Positions 6,732 to 13,990 of a DNA stretch of 16,542 nt are shown here, piece by piece. Source of the DNA: UBA724 sp964229545 (GTDB lineage Bacteria > Bacteroidota > Bacteroidia > Flavobacteriales > Flavobacteriaceae); assembly GCA_964229545.1 (NCBI GenBank), contig CAXRDP010000007.1, forward strand, positions 1-16,542. The letters are read 5' to 3'. Below the pieces are notes generated by a model. It ran no database searches, was not told where the DNA came from, and worked only from the letters and a program-made list of their open reading frames with translations. Both the position numbers and the translations under genes were made by a program. How positions within the stretch are numbered: the first letter of the stretch is position 1; the number at the start of each line of letters is the position of its first letter.

Positions 6732-6739
6732 CAAATGTA
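6732..6739 (-). promoter_or_regulatory. Possible -7 element for the two-component operon
   Basis: The minus strand reads TACATTTG, an exact fit to TAnnTTTG, 15 bases ahead of the response regulator start codon. A TTG at proper spacing is not seen, and the element would lie in the 33-base gap to the divergent gene. This is weak support. Confidence 0.3.
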
Positions 6740-6750
6740 ACCAAATTTTT

Positions 6751-7785
6751 TTGGCGTATCGAGACCGAAACAATTTTTTAACCCTAAAAACACACTCAAT
6801 TAACACAGATGTTGTTACTTTTGGTGATGTGCATTTTTACAATCCAAACCGTAATTTTGACGTTCAAGCTCTTGTCCTTTTTCGGGAGCAGTTTGAGCAA
6901 AACCCCACCTACCGTTCCTTTTGTGACTTGCTAAATAAGACACCGGCCGAAACAGAAAGCATTTCCAAAATTCCTTTTTTACCCATCTCTTTTTTTAAAA
7001 CCCACCAAGTCACTACTGGCTCAAAAGAACATACCCATGCTTTTGTGAGCAGCGGTACGGGTGGCAATCAAAGCACGCATTATGTGCAAGACATTGGGTT
7101 GTATGAGGAAAGTTTTCTCACTGCTTTTGAACAATTTTATGGCTCGGCTGACCAATATGCTGTCATTGGACTCTTACCGGGCTATTTAGAAAGGCCTGAT
7201 TCGTCATTGATTTATATGGTACAACGGTTAATCGAATCCTCTAATAATAGTGACAGTGGATTTTATTTAGACCAGCACAAAGAATTGCATGACGTGCTTT
7301 TGGAGCGAGAGGCCGCAAACAAAAAAACCCTCCTCATTGGGGTAAGCTTTGCTTTACTGGATTTTGCAGATGCCTACCCTTGCCAAGTCCCCTCCACAAT
7401 AGTGATGGAAACAGGGGGTATGAAAGGGCGAAGAAAAGAACTTCTCAGAGAAGAACTACATACAATACTAAAACAAAGACTGGGTGTAGACCAAATACAC
7501 TCCGAATATGGCATGACCGAATTGTTATCCCAAGCCTACGCGCCCAAAAATGGGGTGTTCTTCCCCCCGCCATGGATGCGTGTGTTGGTTCGCAATCCCC
7601 ATGACCCGTTCGATGTGAAACAAAATGGAAAAGGCTGTTTGAATATCATAGATTTGGCCAATCGTAATTCATGTGCATTTATCGCAACAGACGATTTAGG
7701 CGAAGTTCATGCTGATGGCAGCTTTGAAGTGCTAGGCCGTTATGATGCCGCTGATGTGCGCGGTTGCAACCTGATGGTCAGTTAA
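6751..7785 (+). CDS. LuxE-like acyl-protein synthetase family enzyme
   Basis: A protein of up to 344 residues of the LuxE/acyl-protein synthetase family (adenylate-forming fold). Visible family segments are IPFLPISFFKTHQV (74-87), the phosphate-binding loop SSGTGG (100-105), ETGGMKGRRKEL (220-231), SEYGMTEL (251-258) and ATDDLGEVHADGSFEVLGRYDAADVRG (312-338). LuxE activates fatty acids as acyl-AMP, but in Bacteroidota these genes occur without lux genes and the substrate is unknown. The start is unclear: the frame opens with TTG at 6751 and contains no ATG before the conserved region, so the true start may be this TTG or a later non-ATG codon (a GTG lies near 6829). The 3' end overlaps the end of tyrS by eight bases. 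No lux or acyl-carrier gene is adjacent. Confidence 0.85.
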   Translation: MAYRDRNNFLTLKTHSINTDVVTFGDVHFYNPNRNFDVQALVLFREQFEQNPTYRSFCDLLNKTPAETESISKIPFLPISFFKTHQVTTGSKEHTHAFVSSGTGGNQSTHYVQDIGLYEESFLTAFEQFYGSADQYAVIGLLPGYLERPDSSLIYMVQRLIESSNNSDSGFYLDQHKELHDVLLEREAANKKTLLIGVSFALLDFADAYPCQVPSTIVMETGGMKGRRKELLREELHTILKQRLGVDQIHSEYGMTELLSQAYAPKNGVFFPPPWMRVLVRNPHDPFDVKQNGKGCLNIIDLANRNSCAFIATDDLGEVHADGSFEVLGRYDAADVRGCNLMVS

Positions 7786-9073
7786 AAATCACCAAGAAGT
7801 AACTTTTCTTACCCCTTTGTAGTAACAAATATTTATCGCAAATAAGATCTGAAGAAGTAGCCACAAACGCATCATCTATCTTCTCTTTGTTGACAGAAAT
7901 AGAGCGTTCTTGCAAAGCACGACGCGCAGCTCCGTTAGAAGCTAAAAATCCGGTAGCACCTGCCAGCAAATTGATTATAGAAATACCTTGATCCAAGTCA
8001 GCACGCTCTAGAGTCGCCTGAGGGACACCTGCGAACACATCGAGTAGGGTTTGCTCGTCCAAAGTTTTAAGCGCATCCGACGTGGCATTCCCAAAAAGAA
8101 TTTGCGCCGCCTGAACAGCATTTGCGCGGTCTTCCTCAGAGTGCACCATACGGGTGACCTCATCAGCCAAAGTACGTTGTAACAGCCTTTGGTGTGGGGC
8201 TTCATTGTGAGATTTAATTACATCTTGAATCTCACTTTGATCAAGAAAAGTAAATATTTTGATGTAGCGCTCCGCATCCTCATCAGAGGTGTTGAGCCAG
8301 TATTGATAAAAGCTGTAAGGAGAAGTTTTTTGTTTGTCCAACCACACATTGCCCCCTTCAGATTTTCCAAACTTGGTGCCATCGGCTTTGGTAATCAAAG
8401 GGCAGGTAATGGCATAAGCTTTACCGGAAAGTTTTCTGCGAATCAACTCAGTCCCTGTGGTGATGTTCCCCCATTGATCGCTCCCCCCCATTTGCAACAC
8501 ACAGTTGTGATGTTCATAGAGATGAAGAAAGTCATAACCTTGAATAAGTTGGTAGGTGAATTCCGTGAATGACATCCCCTCTTTGGCATCGGCACCCAAG
8601 CGTTTCTTAACAGAATCTTTGGCCATCATGTAGTTTACTGTCAGGTGCTTGCCTATATCACGAGCAAAATCGATTAGCGAAAAGCGAGACATCCAGTCGT
8701 AGTTGTTGACCAAAACTGCTGCGTTTGCTTTGTCGCTGTCAAAATCCAAAAACCTGCCCAATTGGGTTTTGAGTGCAGTAACATTTCTATCCAAGGTTTC
8801 CCCATCGAGTAGGTTGCGCTCAGCCGATTTTCCAGATGGATCGCCAATCATTCCCGTGGCACCGCCTACCAATGCAATTGGTTTGTGACCCGCTCTTTGG
8901 AAGTGCATTAAAATCATGATTTGGACAAGGCTGCCGATGTGCAAGGAATCTGCGGTAGGGTCAAATCCGATATAGCCGGCAGTTGCGCCTTCAGAAAGCA
9001 CCTTGTCAGTGTCAGGCATTATGTCGTGGATCATACCACGCCATTTCAGTTCTTCAACAAAATTTTCGACCAT
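7778..9073 (-). CDS. tyrS: Tyrosine--tRNA ligase
   Basis: A 431-residue class I aminoacyl-tRNA synthetase that charges tRNA-Tyr. The ATP-binding HIGH motif appears as HIGS (45-48), the tyrosine-binding part includes YQLIQGYD and QMGGSDQWGNI (194-204), and the KMSKS motif as KFGKS (234-238). A C-terminal S4-like RNA-binding domain (about 365-431) has the SNGAARRAL start. The length is usual for the TyrS type with S4 domain. The start ATG is preceded by an AT-rich leader with a TATATTTG element. The gene is monocistronic as far as visible: DUF4296 ends 67 bases upstream on the same strand, and the 3' end overlaps the converging LuxE-like gene by eight bases, leaving no room for an ordinary intergenic terminator. 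Confidence 0.98.
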   Translation of the reverse strand: MVENFVEELKWRGMIHDIMPDTDKVLSEGATAGYIGFDPTADSLHIGSLVQIMILMHFQRAGHKPIALVGGATGMIGDPSGKSAERNLLDGETLDRNVTALKTQLGRFLDFDSDKANAAVLVNNYDWMSRFSLIDFARDIGKHLTVNYMMAKDSVKKRLGADAKEGMSFTEFTYQLIQGYDFLHLYEHHNCVLQMGGSDQWGNITTGTELIRRKLSGKAYAITCPLITKADGTKFGKSEGGNVWLDKQKTSPYSFYQYWLNTSDEDAERYIKIFTFLDQSEIQDVIKSHNEAPHQRLLQRTLADEVTRMVHSEEDRANAVQAAQILFGNATSDALKTLDEQTLLDVFAGVPQATLERADLDQGISIINLLAGATGFLASNGAARRALQERSISVNKEKIDDAFVATSSDLICDKYLLLQRGKKSYFLVIFN

Positions 9074-9089
9074 TGAATGATATTAATTA

Positions 9090-9097
9090 CAAATATA
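9090..9097 (-). promoter_or_regulatory. Probable -7 promoter element of tyrS
   Basis: The minus strand reads TATATTTG, an exact fit to TAnnTTTG, 16 bases before the tyrS start. No good -33 TTG is found at 17-23 bases. I see no T-box-like leader; the gap to the upstream gene is too short for one. Confidence 0.45.
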
Positions 9098-9140
9098 ACG
9101 CACCCATCACAAAAGACTGAACCGTACTCAATTTTACAAA

Positions 9141-9542
9141 CTAATTTCTTATTTCATTGGGTTTTTTAATGGAACGTAATTGCACTTTAGCTGTGTCTAA
9201 TTTTTGGATTTTTTTACTTCCCATTAAACTGTCTTTTTGAGATTCCAACAATACCTCGGCACGCTCGACTATGCGAAGATATAGTTTTGGGTGTGCCGCA
9301 TAGTAAGCATTGCTGAGTGCAAATTGCAGACTGTCTACACCGTGAAAATCAAAAAAGGTGGAATTGACACCTATGACTTCTTTACCATCTGAGGGACGAA
9401 AACCAAGACTGGCGTTGATGACAGACAGCTCATAGAGGAGTACTGCCATTTTTTCTTCTCCAATGAGGTTGTCGGGCTTGTTAGCCGCATTGGGATTGCA
9501 CGCTACCAATAAAAATAATAATATGACTACAACTGGTTTCAT
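9141..9542 (-). CDS. DUF4296 family lipoprotein
   Basis: A 133-residue predicted lipoprotein of unknown function. The first 15 residues form a lipoprotein signal (positive start, hydrophobic core VVVILLFLL, lipobox LVAC with C15), so the mature protein would be lipid-anchored in the envelope. The rest is a small, mostly helical domain: EEKMAVLLYELSVINA, then FFDFHGVDSLQFALSNAYYAAHPKLY, which fits the DUF4296 pattern of Bacteroidota. Its ATG overlaps the pyrC stop codon as ATGA, so the two genes are translationally coupled. The mature protein is basic at its C-terminus (RSIKKPNEIRN). No role is known to me. Confidence 0.8.
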   Translation of the reverse strand: MKPVVVILLFLLVACNPNAANKPDNLIGEEKMAVLLYELSVINASLGFRPSDGKEVIGVNSTFFDFHGVDSLQFALSNAYYAAHPKLYLRIVERAEVLLESQKDSLMGSKKIQKLDTAKVQLRSIKKPNEIRN

Positions 9543-10882
9543 CGCTTAAAGAGGGCTGGCATCGCTGCTTTTTGATTAGAGAATTGTCCGTTTTCATAGG
9601 CCAGATGTCCATTGACAAAGGTATGGGTCACTTGGGCCTGAAATGTTTGTCCCTCCAACGGAGACCAACCACATTTGTAAAGCAAATTGTCTTTGTGCAC
9701 CGTATAAGGGGCATTCAAATCCACCAATACCAAATCGGCATAGCAACCCTCTCGTACATATCCACGGCGGTCGATATCAAAAAGTTGTGCAGGGTTGTGG
9801 CACATTTTTTCTACAATTTTTTCCAGAGAAATCTTGCCCTGAAGGTGGCATTCCATCAATACAGAAAGGGCATGTTGCACCATTGGACCACCAGAGGGTG
9901 CTTTGGTGTAGACATTTTCTTTTTCTGCCAGTGTGTGAGGCGCATGATCGGTAGCGATCAAATCGATGCGATCATCCAACAGGGCCGCCCAAAGCCCTTC
10001 CCTGTCTGCTTGGGATTTGACCGCAGGGTTCCATTTGATCAGACTGCCTTTCTCAGCATAATCAGTATCGCTAAACCAAAGGTGATGGATACACACCTCG
10101 GCTGTAATCTTTTTTTCTGCCAAAGGTTTACTTTCAAACAAAGAGGTTTCCTTGGCGGTAGAAAGATGAAAGACATGCAGTCGAGCGCCTGTCTCTTTGG
10201 CCAATGCAATCGCTGTGGAGGACGATTTATAACATGCTTCTTCCGATCGAATGATGGGGTGACACGCTATTGGAATGTCTTCTCCATACTGGGCAATGTG
10301 AGCAGACAAATTGGCTTTGATCGTAGCCTCATCTTCGCAATGCACGGAAATCGGCAGGGCGGTGTTTGAAAAAATCTTTCGCAACACCTCAGGGTTGTCC
10401 ACCAACATATTGCCAGTAGAAGAACCCAAAAACAGTTTGATTCCCGGAACTTGTTTGCCATCGACAGCCAAGATGTCTTCTAAGTTGTCATTGGTGCCCC
10501 CAAACATAAACCCATAGTTGACCCAAGAGGTACGCCGAGCGATGTCTAATTTGTCATCCATCATGGCTTGAGTGGTGGTTTGAGGTTGGGTGTTGGGCAT
10601 TTCAAAAAAAGTGGTAATCCCTCCGGCCAAAGCTGCCTTACTCTCTGTTTCTATAGTCGCTTTGTGCGTCAGTCCGGGTTCTCTAAAGTGCACTTGATCA
10701 TCAATAAAACCTGGTAAAAGATATTTACCCGATGCATCTATTATAATATCTGCTTGGGCGTTGATTTTGGGTGCCAATTGAGTAATAAACCCATCTTTCA
10801 ATAGGAGGTCCAGTTCTTCTATGTTGCCCTCATTGACAACTTGCGCTTTTTGGATTAAGGTTGTTTTGGGTTTAGTTGGCAT
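9539..10882 (-). CDS. pyrC: Dihydroorotase (class I), pyrimidine synthesis
   Basis: A 447-residue metal-dependent amidohydrolase that closes carbamoyl-aspartate to dihydroorotate, the third step of de novo UMP synthesis. Marks are PGFIDDQVHFREPGLTHKATI (starting at 57), EMPNTQP (94-100), a HCED segment (H181), LHVFHLSTAKE (H239) and ATDHAPHT (310-317, D312). The first histidine of the usual HxH metal motif is glutamine here (Q63-V-H65). As I recall this Gln-Val-His form occurs in other Bacteroidota dihydroorotases, so it is likely a lineage trait, not a defect. The gene overlaps the glycosyltransferase gene by 11 bases upstream and the DUF4296 gene by four bases downstream: one operon. Related enzymes such as hydantoinases and allantoinase share the fold, but the whole pattern favours dihydroorotase. 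Confidence 0.93.
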   Translation of the reverse strand: MPTKPKTTLIQKAQVVNEGNIEELDLLLKDGFITQLAPKINAQADIIIDASGKYLLPGFIDDQVHFREPGLTHKATIETESKAALAGGITTFFEMPNTQPQTTTQAMMDDKLDIARRTSWVNYGFMFGGTNDNLEDILAVDGKQVPGIKLFLGSSTGNMLVDNPEVLRKIFSNTALPISVHCEDEATIKANLSAHIAQYGEDIPIACHPIIRSEEACYKSSSTAIALAKETGARLHVFHLSTAKETSLFESKPLAEKKITAEVCIHHLWFSDTDYAEKGSLIKWNPAVKSQADREGLWAALLDDRIDLIATDHAPHTLAEKENVYTKAPSGGPMVQHALSVLMECHLQGKISLEKIVEKMCHNPAQLFDIDRRGYVREGCYADLVLVDLNAPYTVHKDNLLYKCGWSPLEGQTFQAQVTHTFVNGHLAYENGQFSNQKAAMPALFKR

Positions 10883-11594
10883 ACCAGCTTTTTATTTTCA
10901 TCAAAATTATTCCAAAAATAGCTTCGCTTATAATCGATCGATTCATTTTTGAAACCCCACGGATACGGTCTGTAAAAACAATGGGGACTTCGACCAAACG
11001 AAAGCCTTTTTTCCAAGCTTTAAATTTCATTTCTATTTGAAAGGCATAGCCCGAAAATCGAACTTGATTCAAATCAATAGCCTTGAACACGGCTGATTTG
11101 TAACCCACAAAGCCCGCGGTGGTGTCTTTGATGGGCAAGGATGTAATCAGGCGCACATACAATGAGGCGCCATAAGACAACAAAATGCGTCCCAAAGGCC
11201 AATTGACTACTTGTATGCCTTTGACATAGCGAGAGCCTATTACAACTTCAGCTTGGCCTGCAGCTAGCACTTTGTAGAGCCTTTCCAAATCTTTGGGAGC
11301 ATGCGAAAAATCGGCATCCATCTCGAAGATATAGGCATAATCACGTGCCATAGCCCATCGAAAACCATGCACATAGGCAGGTCCTAGTCCTTTTTTTTCT
11401 GCACGGTTTTCTAAAAATATCTGTTCAGGGTGTTTATTCATCATATCTGCTACGATAGCAGCAGTACCATCGGGTGAGGCATCATCGACCACCAAAACAG
11501 AGAAAGGATGCGTCAAATCCATCACTGCTGTGAGCATCTGGGCAATATTGTCTGCCTCGTTGTACGTGGGAATGATAACTAAACTCTTGTCCAT
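10872..11594 (-). CDS. Polyprenol-phosphate glycosyltransferase, DPM1-like (GT2)
   Basis: A family 2 glycosyltransferase of 240 residues that probably moves a hexose (mannose or glucose) from a nucleotide sugar to polyprenyl phosphate at the inner membrane. Motifs are IIPTYNE (7-13), VVDDASPDGT (35-44), the metal-binding DAD (93-95) within EMDADFSHAPKDL, and FTDRIRGVSKM near the end. No C-terminal membrane helices are present, as in the soluble catalytic-type DPM1. I place the start at the ATG at 11592-11594 because the protein then begins MDKSLVIIPTYNE; the frame could open at a TTG at 11622-11624, but a -7 element (11607-11614) lies between the two. The gene overlaps pyrC by 11 bases. Confidence 0.92.
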   Translation of the reverse strand: MDKSLVIIPTYNEADNIAQMLTAVMDLTHPFSVLVVDDASPDGTAAIVADMMNKHPEQIFLENRAEKKGLGPAYVHGFRWAMARDYAYIFEMDADFSHAPKDLERLYKVLAAGQAEVVIGSRYVKGIQVVNWPLGRILLSYGASLYVRLITSLPIKDTTAGFVGYKSAVFKAIDLNQVRFSGYAFQIEMKFKAWKKGFRLVEVPIVFTDRIRGVSKMNRSIISEAIFGIILMKIKSWYAN

Positions 11595-11606
11595 ATACGA
11601 TGTACA

Positions 11607-11614
11607 CAAAAGTA
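11607..11614 (-). promoter_or_regulatory. Probable -7 element of the glycosyltransferase-pyrC operon
   Basis: The minus strand reads TACTTTTG, fitting TAnnTTTG, 12 bases before the ATG at 11594. Its placement means a leader of only about ten bases and argues against the upstream TTG as start. A CTTTAG sequence about 20 bases further up could serve as a weak -33. Confidence 0.5.
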
Positions 11615-11651
11615 GATAAATCAAAACTGCTGTGCTAAAGATTGCATTTTA

Positions 11652-11659
11652 TAATTTTG
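11652..11659 (+). promoter_or_regulatory. Probable -7 element of the DUF4271-hemD operon
   Basis: TAATTTTG fits TAnnTTTG and ends four bases before the ATG at 11664, so the transcript would be nearly leaderless. It faces away from the element at 11607-11614; the two -7 elements are 37 bases apart, so their -33 regions overlap. Confidence 0.5.
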
Positions 11660-11663
11660 CCAT

Positions 11664-12320
11664 ATGAACGAAGTCCTTTTTCGCGAAACCAATTATCTCA
11701 CATGGGAAATTGGACTGTTTTTTACGCTCATCCTACTGTTGGCACTAATCAAACAACTCAATTCGGATGCCTTCTATCGGGTCATTTATTTTTGGAGAAC
11801 CGAATTTTATGCCTCCGAATCCTCACGAACCAAACTCAGCACCCTGAAATTTGAGGACGCTCTCGTCTTTTTATTTCGCGGATTGGTATTTGCAGCTTTC
11901 ACTTACACTTTGCTTATTGATTGGGGATATGGAGCGCTGAAATGGGCTAACTACCCTGCGATATTTAGCGGATGGCTCACCTATAGCGCACTGCGAACAT
12001 TTGTTGAATGGAGTATAGGGTTGGGATTTGGTGCTGAGTCAAGGATGTTGCACCTACAATTAAGAAGGGCAACGGTCAAAGCCAAATTGTCGTTTTTGTT
12101 GTCAATTTTGTTTGTCGTTGGAGTCTTTGGTTTGGGGCAGACGGGCCAACATTGGAATGTGATTCTGATTATTTATTCAATACTTTTTTTGTGGGCTTAT
12201 CAGCGTATGGCCAAGCCCTATTTCAACCTCATCCGAGCCTATCTAGTCTATTTTATTTTATATATTTGCACCTTCGAAATCGCCCCTTTGTGGCTGATCG
12301 TTAAGTACCTAAAGGTTTAA
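11664..12320 (+). CDS. DUF4271 family membrane protein
   Basis: A 218-residue integral membrane protein of unknown function. About six hydrophobic segments are visible (roughly 16-31, 68-85, 96-112, 142-156, 163-180 and 190-214). The C-terminal ending, YFILYICTFEIAPLWLIVKYLKV, is the conserved close of DUF4271, a family I know from Bacteroidota. It lies 15 bases before hemD and shares its transcript, an arrangement that recurs in the phylum as I recall, hinting at a link with tetrapyrrole synthesis or simply conserved order. No catalytic motif is visible. Confidence 0.82.
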   Translation: MNEVLFRETNYLTWEIGLFFTLILLLALIKQLNSDAFYRVIYFWRTEFYASESSRTKLSTLKFEDALVFLFRGLVFAAFTYTLLIDWGYGALKWANYPAIFSGWLTYSALRTFVEWSIGLGFGAESRMLHLQLRRATVKAKLSFLLSILFVVGVFGLGQTGQHWNVILIIYSILFLWAYQRMAKPYFNLIRAYLVYFILYICTFEIAPLWLIVKYLKV

Positions 12321-12335
12321 ATTGTAAAGACCACT

Positions 12336-13082
12336 ATGAAAGTAAAAACGATTCTTGTTTCACAACCCGAGCCTGCTGTTGAAAATTCTCCATACGGCCA
12401 GCTTATTGAAAAGCGAAAAGTTGCTATCGATTTTAGACCTTTTATACACGTGGAAGGCGTGCCTGCTCGTGAGGTCAGACAACAAAAAATTGACTTGAGC
12501 AAGTTTACGGCCATCATTTTGACCAGCCGTAATGCCGTGGATCATTTTTTTAGATTGGCTGAAGAAATGAGATATCCCATCCCTAGCACCCTAAAATATT
12601 TTTGTCAATCAGAAGCGGTAGCCTTCTACCTTCAAAAATATGTGGTGTATCGCAAGCGAAAAATCTATGTGGGTAACCGCACTTTTGATGATCTCTCAGA
12701 ACTTATAGGAAAGTACAAAAATGAGAGTTACCTATTCCCTTGCTCGGATGTGGTTAAACCCATCATTCCTGAAAAACTTAACAGCCTAGGCATCAACTGG
12801 ACCCAAGGTATTTTTTACAAAACCGTCATTAGTGATCTTTCAGACCTAAGAGACGTCTATTATGACATTTTGGTTTTCTTTAGCCCATCTGGTATTGAAT
12901 CATTGTTTCAAAACTTCCCTGATTTTAAACAAAATAACACCCGAATTGCCGTTTTTGGAAACAGCACCGTGAAGGCGGCCGAGCAAGCCGGTTTGCGTAT
13001 AGATATTTTGGCACCTACCCCAAAATCACCCTCTATGACCAAAGCGCTCGATGAGTATATCGCGGTTGCCAACAAGCGCTAA
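12336..13082 (+). CDS. hemD: Uroporphyrinogen-III synthase
   Basis: A 248-residue enzyme that turns hydroxymethylbilane into uroporphyrinogen III for haem and other tetrapyrroles. The family is weakly conserved; the signs are the opening strand KTILVSQPEP, the FTAIILTSRNAVDHFF segment (about 54-69), SYLFPCSD, the DILVFFSPSGIESLF segment and the late IAVFGNSTVKAAEQAGLRIDILAPTPKSPSMTKAL, all typical of HemD and arranged as two alternating alpha/beta domains. The length is usual. It follows DUF4271 in one operon, and its 3' end overlaps the end of the converging DUF423 gene by four bases. Confidence 0.9.
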   Translation: MKVKTILVSQPEPAVENSPYGQLIEKRKVAIDFRPFIHVEGVPAREVRQQKIDLSKFTAIILTSRNAVDHFFRLAEEMRYPIPSTLKYFCQSEAVAFYLQKYVVYRKRKIYVGNRTFDDLSELIGKYKNESYLFPCSDVVKPIIPEKLNSLGINWTQGIFYKTVISDLSDLRDVYYDILVFFSPSGIESLFQNFPDFKQNNTRIAVFGNSTVKAAEQAGLRIDILAPTPKSPSMTKALDEYIAVANKR

Positions 13083-13453
13083 GACTTAATAGCATCTCTT
13101 AATAAAAGTAGCCATCCGGCTATCAAAGCCAGTCCTCCGATGGGGGTAATCCATCCCAAATGATTGAGGCTTATACCCATAAGTCGGTCTAAAGTGAGTA
13201 GGTATATGGAACCCGAAAACAACACGGTTCCCCAAACAAAAAGAAGTGCACTTGTACGGGTGTTTTTTAATGGTAAAACCGTCAAAATCAACAAGGCCAA
13301 AGCGTGATAGATTTGGTATCTGACCCCTGTTTGGAAGGATGAAAGCTCCTCCGCACTCAACTGTTTATCAAGCACATGGGCTGAAAAAGCGCCCAACACC
13401 ACTCCCAAAGCGGCCAAAGAACTACCCAATACAATAAGGTTTTTGATTTTCAT
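13079..13453 (-). CDS. DUF423 family small membrane protein
   Basis: A 124-residue protein with about four membrane helices (roughly 5-27, 45-62, 68-85 and 95-116). The start NLIVLGSSLAALGVVLGAFSAHVLDKQLS, the segment FQTGVRYQIYHALALLIL (42-58) and the LNHLGWITPIGGLALIAGWL end match DUF423 (YwdK-like), a widespread family without known function. The gene is alone on its strand: it converges on hemD with a four-base overlap and is divergent from the Lrp-type gene across 65 bases. Confidence 0.9.
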   Translation of the reverse strand: MKIKNLIVLGSSLAALGVVLGAFSAHVLDKQLSAEELSSFQTGVRYQIYHALALLILTVLPLKNTRTSALLFVWGTVLFSGSIYLLTLDRLMGISLNHLGWITPIGGLALIAGWLLLLRDAIKS

Positions 13454-13458
13454 CTCAT

Positions 13459-13493
13459 TTGGTTTATAAATACATGCTAATGTCGTACTTTTG
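13459..13493 (+). promoter_or_regulatory. Probable promoter of the Lrp/AsnC-type gene
   Basis: TTG at 13459-13461 and TACTTTTG at 13486-13493 match the Bacteroidota pattern, with a 24-base spacer (slightly long). The start codon is at 13519, about 25 bases downstream. The 65-base gap to the DUF423 gene must also hold that gene's promoter and any operator used for autoregulation. Confidence 0.45.
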
Positions 13494-13518
13494 AGACAAA
13501 GCTCTAATCTAATTCATC

Positions 13519-13989
13519 ATGAAACGCATCAATCAAAACATTGTTCTTGACGATACCGACAAGAAAATCATTCAGTTCCTTTCCGAAAATGCCCGGAGAT
13601 CTATTATGGAAATCGGCAGAAATATTCCCATATCGGGTGCTGCAGTTCACCAACGAATCCGCAAACTCGAAGATGCAGGGGTTATTACAGGCAGTCGCAT
13701 CGATATCAACACTGAAGCACTTGGATACACAACCACGGCTTTTGTTGGTATCTACTTGGACAAGGCTGCTCACAACGCCACCGCTGTATCTAAGTTGAAA
13801 AACATTCCCGAAATCACAGAGTGCTACTATACGACCGGAAACTGGAGTGTGCTGATTAAAATCAAATGTAAAGACAACCAACATTTGATGGAATTGCTCA
13901 GCAAACAGGTGCAAAAAATACCGGGAATTTCAAGAACTGAAACCTTTATCTGTCTCAACCAACAAATAGATAGAGAAATCTCCCTCTAA
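13519..13989 (+). CDS. Lrp/AsnC family transcriptional regulator
   Basis: A 156-residue feast/famine regulator. The N-terminal winged helix-turn-helix (about 10-60) shows LDDTDKKIIQFLSENARRSIMEIG and AAVHQRIRKLEDAGVITG, the classic Lrp/AsnC DNA-binding pattern. The C-terminal RAM domain (about 70-148), with LKNIPEITECYYTTGNWSVLIKI, is where such proteins bind an amino acid and assemble as octamers. The effector is not predictable. The gene is monocistronic; it ends one base short of the converging YugP-like gene. Such proteins often regulate themselves and nearby genes; the divergent DUF423 gene is a candidate target only by position. Confidence 0.95.
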   Translation: MKRINQNIVLDDTDKKIIQFLSENARRSIMEIGRNIPISGAAVHQRIRKLEDAGVITGSRIDINTEALGYTTTAFVGIYLDKAAHNATAVSKLKNIPEITECYYTTGNWSVLIKIKCKDNQHLMELLSKQVQKIPGISRTETFICLNQQIDREISL

Positions 13990-13990
13990 A

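Noticed and set aside
9572..10369. 265-residue plus-strand ORF
   Set aside because: It lies wholly inside pyrC on the opposite strand; composition is that of an antisense shadow with many Cys, Phe and Arg and no domain.
11595..11624. Longer start (TTG at 11622-11624) for the glycosyltransferase
   Set aside because: The extra ten residues precede the universal opening of the family, and a -7 promoter element lies between the two starts.
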